Below, in pieces: positions 1-8,105 of a DNA stretch of 64,000 bases. Each line of letters opens with the position of its first letter. Positions within the stretch are counted from its first letter, which is position 1. The notes under the pieces were generated by a model. It searched no databases. It saw only the letters and a list, made by a program, of their open reading frames with translations, and was not told where the DNA came from. Source of the stretch: Streptomyces sioyaensis. GTDB taxonomy: Bacteria; Actinomycetota; Actinomycetes; Streptomycetales; Streptomycetaceae. The stretch lies in NCBI RefSeq assembly GCF_004122735.1, contig NZ_SDIF01000017.1, positions 1-64,000 on the forward strand, read 5' to 3'. The position numbers were made by a program, and so were the translations under genes.

Positions 1-1
1 G

Positions 2-490
2 GAGGGGAAGCCGGAGGGGGAGGGAGCCGCCGGCCGGGACGCCCCGGATGTGATCGTTTTCGGTGGTGCGGGCCCGGAATTCAGCTATCCGGTGCTCAAC
101 CGCGCCTTCCGGCATCTGCAGCGGGGCGCCCACCTGGTCGCGATGCACCGCAATCTGTACTGGCGTACCGCGGACGGCTTCGACCTCGACACCGGAGCCT
201 TTCTGCCGGGGCTGGAGCGGGCCGCCGGGGTGACGGCGACGGTCACCGGCAAACCGTCACCGGCGTTCTTCGACACCGCCCTGGCCCACCTCGGCGTTCC
301 GGCGTCGGAGGCGCTGATGGTCGGCGACGACATCGAGTCCGACGTGCTGGCGGCCCAGCGCCACGGGATCACCGGCGTGCTCGTCAAGACCGGCAAATAC
401 CTCCCGGAGACCCACCGGACCGCCGACGGCACACCGGACCACGTGCTGGATTCCTTCGCGGGCCTGCCCGGCTTGCTCGGCTACACCTAG
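2..490 (+). CDS. HAD-superfamily IIA phosphatase, C-terminal part (5' end outside window)
   Basis: The reading frame is already open at the left edge, so this is the C-terminal part of a longer gene; a GTG at 50 is internal. The visible protein resembles HAD-IIA phosphatases (LHPP/HDHD2 and NagD-like). A GKPSP segment supplies the motif III lysine, and GDDIESD, encoded near 322-342, supplies the motif IV metal-binding acids. The N-terminal DxDG nucleophile motif lies outside the window. The substrate cannot be told; the family removes phosphate from small molecules in the cytoplasm. The gene is convergent with the methyltransferase that ends at 513, with 22 bases between the two stops. Confidence 0.85.
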   Translation, partial: EGKPEGEGAAGRDAPDVIVFGGAGPEFSYPVLNRAFRHLQRGAHLVAMHRNLYWRTADGFDLDTGAFLPGLERAAGVTATVTGKPSPAFFDTALAHLGVPASEALMVGDDIESDVLAAQRHGITGVLVKTGKYLPETHRTADGTPDHVLDSFAGLPGLLGYT

Positions 491-512
491 GGTCTGTCCC
501 GTGCGGCACGCT

Positions 513-1142
513 CTAGTCGAGCCGGGCCAGCAAGTGCGCGTCGAGGAAGCCCCGTTCGGAGGCCGGATCGTGGAGCAGCCGGGCGAACGTGACGAGCCCG
601 GCTCCGGCCAGCAACTCGGCGAACCGGTCCACCGGCCAGCTGTAGGCGGGCGTCACCTTGTGGTCGAAGCGGACCGGCTCCGGTCCGTCGGTCGCGAAGA
701 ACGAGACCAGGAGCAGGCCCCCTGGTGCCAGGACACGTACCTGCTCGGCGAGGAGCGCGGGCAGTTCCCCGGGCGGGGTATGGATCATCGAGTAGTGGGC
801 CAGCACGCCGCCGAGCGCGCCGTCCTCGACCGGCAGGGCCTCCATCCGTGCCTCGTCGAACCGCAGCGCCGGATGGGCCCGCCGGGCGTGGTCGACCATG
901 CCCGGGGAGAGGTCGAGCCCGAAGGCGTCCAGCCCCAGGTCGTGCAGCATGGCCGTCAGATGCCCCGGCCCGCACCCGACGTCGGCTGCCCGCGGGTTCC
1001 CGCTCCCGCGCACCAGCTCGGCGAAGGTGCCGATCATGTTCCGCGAGAACGGGTGCGTCTCCAACCGATCAGCGAACTTCGACGCATACAGCTCGACGAC
1101 CCCGTCGTACGCCGCCCTGGTCTCGTCCTGGTGCTCCCTCAC
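513..1142 (-). CDS. Class I SAM-dependent methyltransferase
   Basis: This is a 209-residue protein with the Rossmann methyltransferase fold. Motif I (ADVGCGPGHL) lies near residue 55, an acidic FGLDLS strand end follows, and a post-motif LAPGGLLLVSFF strand lies near residue 135. It belongs to the UbiE/Methyltransf_11 group that methylates small molecules; the acceptor is unknown. I chose the GTG at 1142 over the longer frame up to 1262 because the extra 40 residues are Arg/Ala-rich and unlike the family. A -10-like TAGCTT also lies 8 bases upstream of this GTG, which suggests a leaderless message. Confidence 0.82.
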   Translation of the reverse strand: MREHQDETRAAYDGVVELYASKFADRLETHPFSRNMIGTFAELVRGSGNPRAADVGCGPGHLTAMLHDLGLDAFGLDLSPGMVDHARRAHPALRFDEARMEALPVEDGALGGVLAHYSMIHTPPGELPALLAEQVRVLAPGGLLLVSFFATDGPEPVRFDHKVTPAYSWPVDRFAELLAGAGLVTFARLLHDPASERGFLDAHLLARLD

Positions 1143-1150
1143 GGCAAGGG

Positions 1151-1156
1151 AAGCTA
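1151..1156 (-). promoter_or_regulatory. Candidate -10 hexamer of leaderless methyltransferase gene
   Basis: On the minus strand TAGCTT (TANNNT type) ends 8 bases before the GTG at 1142, and no Shine-Dalgarno sequence is visible. That geometry puts the transcription start at or next to the start codon. I see no convincing -35 element. Confidence 0.35.
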
Positions 1157-1318
1157 ACACCCGCGCACGTCCGCAGCTTCTCCGGGCCCGTGCCGCCCCC
1201 CCGCCGCCCCTCCTGCGCCGTGGTCTGCTGGAGCACCGTGCCGATGCCGGAGCCGCCCTCACCGCGGGCGCCCCGCCCCTGCAGACCAGGCGACCTGGGG
1301 ATTTCGGAGCCGAGGAGA

Positions 1319-3268
1319 TCAGCCCGGGAGGGGGATGAACAGCAGGATGCCGTGGGCGGTGGCCGCGTTGTAGCAGGCATTGCCGGGGAAGGTGGCGGTG
1401 TAGAAGGGGGTGGCGATGGCGAAGACGGGGACGACGGCGTTGTGGATGGTGGCCGTGCCGTTGGCGTCGGTGACGGCGGTGCCGAGGTTGACCGGGCCGA
1501 AGAGCGTGGTGGCGGTGAAGGTCACCGGCTGACCGGCCACCGGCATCCCCGAGGTGGTCGTCAGAGTGGCGCTGAGGGTGGGGATGTAGAACTCGGGCAG
1601 CGGGGTCAGCCGGAGCCGGATCGTGCCTGGCTGCGCGGTCAGCGTTGTGGGGGTGGGGTTCACGGTGACGGGGGTGCTGGTGGTGGAGCTGGTGAAGCAG
1701 CTGTCACCGCTGTAGGCGGCGGTGAGGGTGCCGGTGGTCAGGGCGGTGGTGGTGAAGCAGGCCTGCCCCGATGCGTTGACGGGGACCACCTGGGTCTGGC
1801 TGTTGGGGAGGGTGAAGGTGACCGTACCGGTCGGCACCGAGGTGGTTCCTGGTGCCGGGGTGATGGTGGCGCACACGGTCACGCTCTGCCCGCAGGTGGA
1901 GGGGTTCGGCGTCACCGACAGCGCCGTCGTTGTGGGGTTGGGGCTCACGGTGACGGGGGTGGGGTTGCCGTTCACGGTCGCGGTGAACGAACCGGCGGTG
2001 TAGGTGTGGGTGGTCTGCCCGCTCCCGGTGGCGTCCAGGGGGACGGTGACCGTGGGGCTGGCGTCCCCGAAGTTCACCACCGCTGTCCCGTTCGGAGTCC
2101 CCCCGGAAATGTTGAACGTCACCGGTTGCCCGCACACCGGCGACGCCGGCGAGGTCGTCACCGTCAACGGCGAAATCTCCGTCACGTTGGCCGAATTGGC
2201 GTTGGTGACGTAGACATTGCTGTTCTGCGCCGCCGCCACCGAGAACGGGAACGCGCCGACGGGGACGGTGGCCAGGACGGTGTTCGTGGTGCTGCTGATC
2301 ACCGTCACGTTGTTGGAATTGCTGTTGCCGACGTAGACGTTGCCGGTCGGCGCCACCGCCACCCCGAACGGGCCCCCGCCGGTGGGGACGGTGGCCAGGA
2401 CGGTGTTCGTGGTGCTGCTGATCACCGTCACGTTGTTCGAAACGGTGTTGGTGACGTAGACGTTGCCGTTCTGCGCCACCGCGATCACCCCCGGGACCGT
2501 GCCGGCGGGGACGGTGGCCACGACGGTGTTCGTGGTGCTGTCGATCACGGTCACGTTGTTCGAGGTCTGGTTGGCGATGTAGACGTTGCCGTTCTGCGCC
2601 ACCGCCGCATAGCCCGGGAAACCACCGGTGGGGAGGGTGGTCAGGACGGTGTTCGTGGCGCTGCTGATCACCGTCACGGTGTTCGCGTTCCGGTTGGCGA
2701 CGTAGACGTTGCCGTTCTGCGCCACCGCCACCGCGTCCGGGACCGCGCCGACGGGGACGGTGGCCAGGACCGTGTTCGTGACGCTGCTGATCACCGTCAC
2801 GTTGTTGGAAGTGCTGTTGGCGACGTAGACGTTGCCGTTCGGCGCCACCGCGAGTGCGAACGGGCCCCCGCCGACGGGGACGGTGGCCAGGACGGTGTTG
2901 GTGGCGCTGCTGATCACCGTCACGTTGTTCGAGCTCTGGTTGGTGACGTAGACGTTGCCGTTCGGCGCCACCGCAATCATGGCCGGGTCTGAGCCGGCGG
3001 GGACAGTGGCCAGGACGGTGTTCGTGGTGCTGCTGATCACCGTCACGTTGGCCGAATTGGCGTTGCCGACGTAGACGTTGCCGTTCGGCGCCACCGCCAC
3101 CGCCAGCGGGGTCGTGCCCGCCGGGATCGTCACCGTGGAGAACGCCGCACTGAACGGCGCGGCCACAAGCCCCCGCACAGCGGCCACCTCGGATCCACCG
3201 GCCGGTACAACCGGCCGAAACCCGCCGGCTACCGCCGGAGCTCCCAACCAACCCGTAGTCGGTTCCAT
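1319..3268 (-). CDS. YVTN-type beta-propeller protein with Ig-like C-terminal domains
   Basis: This is a 649-residue protein. After a 46-residue Ala/Gly/Pro-rich start come eight 41-residue repeats (about 47-374) of the form TVPxGxxP..AVAxNGNVYVxNxxSNNVTVIS, typical of YVTN/Lactonase-like propeller blades. Three beta-sandwich segments follow: PKD-like near 380-450, and Ig-like (Big_3 type) near 455-550 and 555-649, each with paired cysteines. The domains suggest an extracellular or surface protein, but I see no Sec or TAT signal peptide, which is odd. The ATG at 3268 has a GAGAGG ribosome site. It probably binds a partner or a polymer; there is no sign of an enzyme active site. Confidence 0.8.
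   Translation of the reverse strand: MEPTTGWLGAPAVAGGFRPVVPAGGSEVAAVRGLVAAPFSAAFSTVTIPAGTTPLAVAVAPNGNVYVGNANSANVTVISSTTNTVLATVPAGSDPAMIAVAPNGNVYVTNQSSNNVTVISSATNTVLATVPVGGGPFALAVAPNGNVYVANSTSNNVTVISSVTNTVLATVPVGAVPDAVAVAQNGNVYVANRNANTVTVISSATNTVLTTLPTGGFPGYAAVAQNGNVYIANQTSNNVTVIDSTTNTVVATVPAGTVPGVIAVAQNGNVYVTNTVSNNVTVISSTTNTVLATVPTGGGPFGVAVAPTGNVYVGNSNSNNVTVISSTTNTVLATVPVGAFPFSVAAAQNSNVYVTNANSANVTEISPLTVTTSPASPVCGQPVTFNISGGTPNGTAVVNFGDASPTVTVPLDATGSGQTTHTYTAGSFTATVNGNPTPVTVSPNPTTTALSVTPNPSTCGQSVTVCATITPAPGTTSVPTGTVTFTLPNSQTQVVPVNASGQACFTTTALTTGTLTAAYSGDSCFTSSTTSTPVTVNPTPTTLTAQPGTIRLRLTPLPEFYIPTLSATLTTTSGMPVAGQPVTFTATTLFGPVNLGTAVTDANGTATIHNAVVPVFAIATPFYTATFPGNACYNAATAHGILLFIPLPG
2147..3130 (-). 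repeat. Eight tandem 123-bp coding repeats (propeller blades)
   Basis: Eight units of 123 bases encode the 41-residue blades of the propeller gene. Neighbouring units are nearly identical around the NGNVYV and NNVTVISS segments and differ mainly in the loop residues just after the VP.G turn. Such similarity at DNA level points to recent duplication or gene conversion between blades. Confidence 0.85.
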
Positions 3269-3277
3269 GACACACCT

Positions 3278-3291
3278 CTCTCAGCTGAGAG
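3278..3291. promoter_or_regulatory. 14-bp perfect palindrome at the propeller gene ribosome site
   Basis: CTCTCAGCTGAGAG is a perfect palindrome whose right half abuts, and left half overlaps, the GAGAGG ribosome site of the gene starting at 3268. It could be an operator, or an mRNA hairpin that hides the ribosome site. Confidence 0.4.
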
Positions 3292-3420
3292 GGCCGCCCA
3301 AGAACTCCCACCGGGGCCCGCGTCGCACGGCGCCGGTATACGCGCACCGGATCACCACTTGCACACCGGGACAGAGAGAGGACACGCCGACACGTACCAC
3401 GCACCCGCGCACCACAGGGG

Positions 3421-3450
3421 TTGCCCATCTCTCCCCGGAGAGATGGGCAA
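3421..3450. promoter_or_regulatory. 30-bp inverted repeat, candidate operator or leader hairpin
   Basis: Two perfect 14-base arms (TTGCCCATCTCTCC and its complement) are separated by only two bases. The element lies about 150 bases upstream of the propeller gene and has no T-run on either side, so a protein-binding site is more likely than a terminator. Confidence 0.45.
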
Positions 3451-3689
3451 CCCACCGGAAAACGGTCACCACCATTAACTCGAAATCATCAATACGACAC
3501 CATGCCCTTGACTCGACTTCACCCGGACAGGCCAATCCACAGCCCAACCCGGGCACGCCGTAAGAGCGGAAGTGGTCATGGAGCAACGATGCATCCGCAC
3601 GTCGCGTGAGGTTCATGCCGTGCCGGCGACCGATACTGCTTCTCAAGCACGGCCTACGGTCCGCCCGCAGTGCCGCCCGGTCGCGGGAG

Positions 3690-4268
3690 TCACGCCGCCG
3701 AGGCGGCGCGGGCGCGTCGGTAGTGGAGGAGGACGACGCCGTTGCCGAAGGTGCGGGTGTCGGCGAGTTGGAGGTCGGCGGTGGTGTCCGACGGCGCGAA
3801 CAGCGGTTTGCCGCGGCCGATGAGGACCGGGTGGACGTAGAGGCGGTACTCGTCGATCAGATCGTGCCGCCGGAAGGCCGCGGCGAGGCCGGCGCCGCTG
3901 AGCGCCAGGTCACCGCCCGGCTGTGCGGTGAGCGCCCTGATCTCCTCGGGGACGACGTCCCGCATGACGGTGGTGTTCCAGTCGGCCCGCTCCAGGGTCC
4001 GGGAAAACACGATCTTGGGCATGTCCCGCCAGATCCCGGCAAACTCCACCATGGGCCCGGTGCTTGACGGGTCGGCATCCGCGGTCGGCCAGAATCCGGC
4101 CATCAGCTCATGCGTGACCCGCCCGCTCAGGAAGCCGCCCATCGTCCTGAGCTGCGCGTTGACGTAGCGGTGCAACTCGTCGTCGACCCGATGCCAGTCG
4201 ATCTCGCGGTGCGGTCCCTCGATGAAGCCGTCGAGGGACACCGACATGGTCAGGACGATCTTTCTCAT
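3690..4268 (-). CDS. Dihydrofolate-reductase-fold protein (RibD C-terminal domain family)
   Basis: This is a 192-residue protein that starts MRKIVLTMSVSLDGFIEG, the classic opening of the RibD_C/YyaP-YwjB family, with a GGFLSGRVTHELM helix after it and an ALSGAGLAAAF glycine turn near residue 140. The family shares the NADPH-binding fold of dihydrofolate reductase; most stand-alone members have no known substrate. The long frame continues upstream to 4832 but runs through unrelated Arg/Pro-rich sequence, so the ATG at 4268 is taken as the start. The neighbour upstream on the same strand ends 107 bases away. Confidence 0.85.
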   Translation of the reverse strand: MRKIVLTMSVSLDGFIEGPHREIDWHRVDDELHRYVNAQLRTMGGFLSGRVTHELMAGFWPTADADPSSTGPMVEFAGIWRDMPKIVFSRTLERADWNTTVMRDVVPEEIRALTAQPGGDLALSGAGLAAAFRRHDLIDEYRLYVHPVLIGRGKPLFAPSDTTADLQLADTRTFGNGVVLLHYRRARAASAA

Positions 4269-4375
4269 CGCGGTCCTCGCCGAAGTCGAGTCGTCAGGGG
4301 CCGGGGCGCCGGCCGGAGGGCACCAGTGTGCCGGGGACCGGCGCGGCGGGGGAGGAGGGACGCGCCGCGCGCCGG

Positions 4376-5086
4376 TCAGGGGGCGGCGGTGAGCAGTGAC
4401 TCGATCTCCCCGGCCCTCCAGTGACCGGCGGCTCCCGGGCAGCCGGCGAGATACCTTGCGGTCCGGTGCACGCTCCATCCGTGGGCGGCGACGATTCCGG
4501 CCCCGATGTGCCGCAGATAGGCGGCCGAGGGGGCGTTCACCGCGATGTCGTCGCTGCGCCACGGGGCCGTGCAGGTCAGGACGGGGTATCCGTCCAGCGC
4601 CCCGGCGCACACCAGGGTTTCGTAGCGGCCGGGACCGATCTGGGCCCGGCCGTGGGTGAGGGCCTGCGTCAGATCGAGGTCCTCGCCGGGCTCCCGGTAC
4701 ATCTCCTGGGCCACGATGTCGGAGAACTGGCCGACGGTCAGCAGATAGCCCTGAGAGGGAAGTTCGGTCCGTGGTGCGTCGTCGGCGGTCCGCGCGGGGC
4801 CGGGGTCGTAGAAGGCCCGGCCGCCGGTCCACACCTGCGATTCGGTGGCGAAGTACAGCAGACCGGGCAGCAGGACCGGGGCCGTACGGAGGGGGTCGCG
4901 GGGGTCCCGGCAGCCGGGGCAGGCGCGCAGTCCGCCGGGGGGCCGGCCGCCGGCCAGGTAGGCGGTCAGCCGTTCCCGGTGCATGTTGGAGCCGTATGCG
5001 GCATACCAGACGCGGTGCACGGGCGTGCGGCGGCGGACGGCTTCGGGGGAGTGGTCGAGGGCTTCGAGGCGTCGGGGCCGGATCAC
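4376..5086 (-). CDS. Gamma-glutamylcyclotransferase-fold protein
   Basis: This is a 236-residue protein with the YAAYGSNM signature at residues 28-35, which forms the substrate-binding loop of the GGCT/AIG2-like fold. The fold is found in gamma-glutamylcyclotransferases and in related proteins whose reactions are not known. Some databases mislabel relatives as histone deacetylase; nothing here supports that. The start is the GTG at 5086; a shorter start nearer the motif is possible. The acid needed for catalysis in true cyclotransferases cannot be assigned with confidence, so the reaction remains open. Confidence 0.7.
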   Translation of the reverse strand: MIRPRRLEALDHSPEAVRRRTPVHRVWYAAYGSNMHRERLTAYLAGGRPPGGLRACPGCRDPRDPLRTAPVLLPGLLYFATESQVWTGGRAFYDPGPARTADDAPRTELPSQGYLLTVGQFSDIVAQEMYREPGEDLDLTQALTHGRAQIGPGRYETLVCAGALDGYPVLTCTAPWRSDDIAVNAPSAAYLRHIGAGIVAAHGWSVHRTARYLAGCPGAAGHWRAGEIESLLTAAP

Positions 5087-5248
5087 GCCCTCACGCTACG
5101 CGGCCCGGTCCGCCGGGGCGGCCGTGGCTTGATCGTTTCCGTCCGGGTTTTGCCGCGGGGGGTGTGGAGATGCGCACTGCACGGACAGGACCTGTCCGCA
5201 CGACAGCCGGCGCCGGTCATCGGCCGGACGCCGGGGGACGGAGGCAGT

Positions 5249-6346
5249 GTGACGGACGAGGTGTCAGGCCGAAACGGCTCCGGGATACCCCGGGCGCGGG
5301 CAGCCGGTGGCCGCTCCGCCCGGCCGGTGCCGTCGCCGGACACGAGCCGGCGAGGGTTGCTCGCGGTCACCGCGGCGGCGGGGCTCGGCGTGCTCACCGG
5401 ATGCGGAGGTACTCCCTCCCGTGCCGACCCCGCCCCCGAGGCGTCACCGCCGGGCGGCTCGCGCTCGTCCCCCTCCGCCGGGACCGGGAGCCCGAGCCCG
5501 TCCGGCTCCGCGACCGCGCGGCACCCGGCCCCTCCGGCCAGGCGGCGCCGTCCCGAACTCCCGCGTGGTGGGCGGGAGTTGTTTCCGCGCTACCGGCTGG
5601 TCGGGTTCTGCGGGCTGCCCGGTGCCCCGGCGCTCGGCCGGCTCGGGACCGGTGCGCCGGGACAGCGGGCAGCCGAGGTGGAGAAGGTGGCGCACCGCTA
5701 CGCCGCGGGGCGTGAACCGCTGCCCGTGCTCGAACTCCTGGCGACCGTCGCCAATGCCTCGGCCGGCCCGGACGGCACCTACCGCTCACGGACGCCCGCC
5801 GCGACCATCCGCCGCTTCCACCGCGTGGCGCGCGACCGGCGGGCCTTGCTGCTGCTGAACATCCAGCCGGGCCGCGCGCCCGTGCTCGACGAGGTCAAGG
5901 CGCTGCGCGACTGGCTCGTCCACCCCGATGTGGGGATCGCGCTCGACCCGGAATGGGAGATGGCCCGCGGGCAGGTGCCGGGCGACACCTACGGGCGGAC
6001 CGACGGCCATGAACTGACGGAGGTGGCCCGCTATCTGTCCGGGCTGGTCGAGGCGCACGACCTGCCGCAGAAGCCGCTGGTCTTCCATCAGGTCGCCACG
6101 TCCGTCGTGCACGCCCAGTCCGCGCTGCGGCCCCAGCCCGGCGTGGCACTGATCAAGAGCGCCGACGGCATCGGCTCCCCGGGCCTGAAGCGCGGGACCT
6201 GGCAGCGGCTGGTCCACGACCTGCCCGACGGCCTGCACACCGGCTTCAAGCTCTTCTACGAGGAAGACGCCCGGGGCAGCCGGCTGATGACGCCGGAGGA
6301 GGTGCTGGCCCTCCGGCCGCAGCCGGAGTACGTGATGTACGAGTGA
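5249..6346 (+). CDS. TAT-type lipoprotein of unknown function
   Basis: This is a 365-residue protein. The GTG at 5249 is preceded by GGAGG at 5240-5244. The N-terminus has a twin-arginine-like SRRGLLAV segment, a short hydrophobic stretch and an LTGC lipobox near residue 53, so the mature protein should be lipid-anchored outside the membrane. A Ser/Pro/Gly linker (about 60-105) follows, then a globular domain with YRLVGFCG, LDPEWEM and FKLFYEED segments that look like strands of a barrel. The acidic LDPEWEM strand may be a sugar-active site, but I do not recognise the family. It is convergent with the deaminase gene across a strong hairpin. Confidence 0.75.
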   Translation: MTDEVSGRNGSGIPRARAAGGRSARPVPSPDTSRRGLLAVTAAAGLGVLTGCGGTPSRADPAPEASPPGGSRSSPSAGTGSPSPSGSATARHPAPPARRRRPELPRGGRELFPRYRLVGFCGLPGAPALGRLGTGAPGQRAAEVEKVAHRYAAGREPLPVLELLATVANASAGPDGTYRSRTPAATIRRFHRVARDRRALLLLNIQPGRAPVLDEVKALRDWLVHPDVGIALDPEWEMARGQVPGDTYGRTDGHELTEVARYLSGLVEAHDLPQKPLVFHQVATSVVHAQSALRPQPGVALIKSADGIGSPGLKRGTWQRLVHDLPDGLHTGFKLFYEEDARGSRLMTPEEVLALRPQPEYVMYE

Positions 6347-6388
6347 CGCCCATGGACGCGTGCCACCTGGGCGCCCACGCAGGCCGGT

Positions 6389-6424
6389 CGCCGGGCCCCG
6401 CCGCCCGTGCGGCGGGGCCCGGCG
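6389..6424. terminator. Bidirectional hairpin terminator
   Basis: A perfect 16-base-pair GC-rich stem (6389-6404 with 6409-6424) closes a CCGT tetraloop. It sits between the convergent lipoprotein and deaminase genes, where a shared terminator is expected. There is no T-run, which is common for streptomycete hairpins. Confidence 0.75.
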
Positions 6425-6445
6425 CCTGCTGGTGGTGAGGGAGCG

Positions 6446-7033
6446 TCAGTAGGCGTGCTGGAGCCGCCGTTTGTTCCATTCCTCGTAGGCCTTGGCGCCC
6501 ATCTCGGGGTAGATCTGCTGGATCTTGATCCGGCGCTCGGAGAGCGGCCTTTCGAAGTCCTCGTACTGGAACGAGTCGTCGAAGCCGATCTTGGCGGTGT
6601 CGGTCAGGTCGCAGCTGTAGTACACCGCGTCCATCCGCGCCCAGTAGATGGCGCTCATGCACATCGGGCAGGGGGCGCCGCTGATGTAGATCTCGTGGCC
6701 CTGGAGCATCCGGGCGCGCTCCGGGAGCGGGTCCGGTGACCCCTCGGGGCGGGGGACGTACGCCAGCGTGCTCTCGTTCTGCCGGTCCACGGCGATGCTC
6801 GGCGCATCCGGGTTGAGGACCTGCACGGCCTTCCGGATCGCCTCGATTTCTGCGTGGGCGGTGGGGTCGCCCGTCAGCAGAACGTGGTTCTGCCCGCGGG
6901 CCACGATCTTCCCGTTGCGCGTGATGACCGCGCCGAACGGGCCGCCCCAACCGTTGTTCACGGATTCCGTGGCGAGTCGGACGGCTTCTGCGAGGAGTTC
7001 TTTCTGTTCCATTACGGAGTCTCCGATCGGCAT
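6446..7033 (-). CDS. Nucleoside/guanine deaminase, CDA-fold
   Basis: This is a 195-residue zinc deaminase. The zinc ligand and proton shuttle are in TAHAEIEAI (His60, Glu62) and the two zinc cysteines in PCPMC (Cys122, Cys125). The length and NGWGGPFGAVI opening fit the guanine deaminase GuaD and tRNA-adenosine-deaminase-like family, so it probably deaminates a free purine or related base in the cytoplasm. Starts at 7060, 7033 and 7012 are all in frame; AGAGGA in front of the ATG at 7033 is the best ribosome site. It is divergent from the double-ABM gene, which may share control. Confidence 0.85.
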   Translation of the reverse strand: MPIGDSVMEQKELLAEAVRLATESVNNGWGGPFGAVITRNGKIVARGQNHVLLTGDPTAHAEIEAIRKAVQVLNPDAPSIAVDRQNESTLAYVPRPEGSPDPLPERARMLQGHEIYISGAPCPMCMSAIYWARMDAVYYSCDLTDTAKIGFDDSFQYEDFERPLSERRIKIQQIYPEMGAKAYEEWNKRRLQHAY

Positions 7034-7071
7034 CGATTCCTCTGTGGAACGGTAGGGCATATATGCTCCAT

Positions 7072-7101
7072 TTGCCCGGTAAATCTCTTATGCACTAGGC
7101 T
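7072..7101 (+). promoter_or_regulatory. Candidate promoter of leaderless ABM gene
   Basis: TTGCCC at 7072-7077 and TAGGCT at 7096-7101 are 18 bases apart, close to a vegetative (HrdB-type) streptomycete promoter. The -10 hexamer ends 7 bases before the GTG at 7109, so the message would begin at the start codon. Confidence 0.5.
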
Positions 7102-7108
7102 ACTCAAG

Positions 7109-8095
7109 GTGAGTCCCCGTGCAAGCCGTGCTGCCGCGGCCGAGAATGCCACCGTCGTGACCTCGCAGAAGGTGCGCGAGGGGCGGACGGATGAGTTTCA
7201 GCGGTGGCAGGAGAAGACGAACCGTGTGGCCCGTGAATTCGAGGGATTCGTGGGCGCCGAGGTATATCCGCCCGGCGCCGGCGAAGAAAATGAATGGGTC
7301 ACTGTATTCCGGTTTTCCGGCATGGACCACTTGACCGCCTGGCTGGATTCGAGCCGGCGGCAGGCATTGCTCCAGGAGGCGGCCGAATTCTTCGAGGGTC
7401 CTCCGACGCAGGAGGTGCTTCGCGGAGGTACCCCCTCGGAGCGGGCCCCGGAAGCGGTCACGGCCGTCATCTCGCACGACGTGCGGCCGGGACACGAGCA
7501 GGCGTTCCTCGACTGGCAGCAGAAGGCCCTCGAAGCACAGCAGCAGGCGCCGGGCTTCATGGGATCCGAGCTGTTCAGACCGGTCCAGGGCGTGCAGGAG
7601 CACTGGGTCGTCGTCTTCCGGTTCGACTCCCGTGAGCACCTCGACGAGTGGTTGGAATCCGACGTCCGCCAGGAGTTGTTGGACGAGGGAAGCCAGCACT
7701 TCGTCTCGTTCGACGTCCGCAAGGTCGGCTCCGCGTTCAGCGGCTGGTTCCGGTTCGACGAAGGCAAGGACAGCGCCGCTCCGCCCAACTGGAAACAGGC
7801 GATGTCGGTTGTCCTGGCGCTCTATCCGACGGTGATGGTGCTCAACCTGACCGTGGGCATCGGGCTGCAGGCGCTCACCGTCCGCGAGTACATCGGCCTG
7901 TTCTTGTCCAACGTGCTGAGCGTCAGCGCCCTGACCTGGCTGCTGATGCCGCTGGTGAACAGGGCGCTGGCCTTCTGGCTGGTGCCCGGCCGGTGCACCA
8001 GCCGCCGGACGCAGGTGCTGGGCACCGGAGTGGTGGTGCTCGGGTACCTGGTGTCCATCGGTGTCTTCGGCCTGATCACCCACCAGATCTGGTGA
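7109..8095 (+). CDS. Double antibiotic-biosynthesis-monooxygenase (ABM) domain membrane protein
   Basis: This is a 328-residue protein. It carries two ABM ferredoxin-like domains (about 10-100 and 115-205), each with the family pattern of a GRTDEFQRW- or GHEQAFLDWQ-type helix, F.G.E turn, VTVFRF strand and W-containing helix. At least three membrane helices follow near 230-328. ABM domains are often dimeric monooxygenases or haem-binding proteins; fusing two to a membrane part suggests a self-contained pseudo-dimer held at the membrane. The start is the GTG at 7109; no ribosome site is seen, but a promoter lies directly upstream. The FAD oxidase starts 10 bases after its stop, so the two form an operon. 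Confidence 0.8.
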   Translation: MSPRASRAAAAENATVVTSQKVREGRTDEFQRWQEKTNRVAREFEGFVGAEVYPPGAGEENEWVTVFRFSGMDHLTAWLDSSRRQALLQEAAEFFEGPPTQEVLRGGTPSERAPEAVTAVISHDVRPGHEQAFLDWQQKALEAQQQAPGFMGSELFRPVQGVQEHWVVVFRFDSREHLDEWLESDVRQELLDEGSQHFVSFDVRKVGSAFSGWFRFDEGKDSAAPPNWKQAMSVVLALYPTVMVLNLTVGIGLQALTVREYIGLFLSNVLSVSALTWLLMPLVNRALAFWLVPGRCTSRRTQVLGTGVVVLGYLVSIGVFGLITHQIW

Positions 8096-8105
8096 GGAGG
8101 CCGCG

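Larger units (their letters stand above)
3269..3689. other. 421-bp non-coding region upstream of propeller gene
   Basis: No convincing gene lies between the propeller gene start and the reductase gene end. The stretch is less GC-rich around 3470-3515 (several AT runs) than its surroundings, fitting a promoter region for the minus-strand propeller gene. It holds two palindromes, described separately, at 3278-3291 and 3421-3450. Confidence 0.6.

Noticed and set aside
725..2992. A 755-codon open frame on the plus strand
   Set aside because: It is antisense to the methyltransferase and the propeller gene and mirrors their repeats. No ribosome site or domain supports it.
2147..3130. Regular 123-bp repeats, possible CRISPR or other array
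   Set aside because: The units are in frame, have no unique spacers and encode propeller blades.
1704..3455. A 583-codon frame on the minus strand over the propeller gene
   Set aside because: It is another frame of the same tandem repeats; the other frame gives clear YVTN blades and has the ribosome site.
7057..7066. Palindrome GCATATATGC between the deaminase and ABM genes
   Set aside because: At only ten bases and AT-rich it may be chance; nothing else marks it as an operator.
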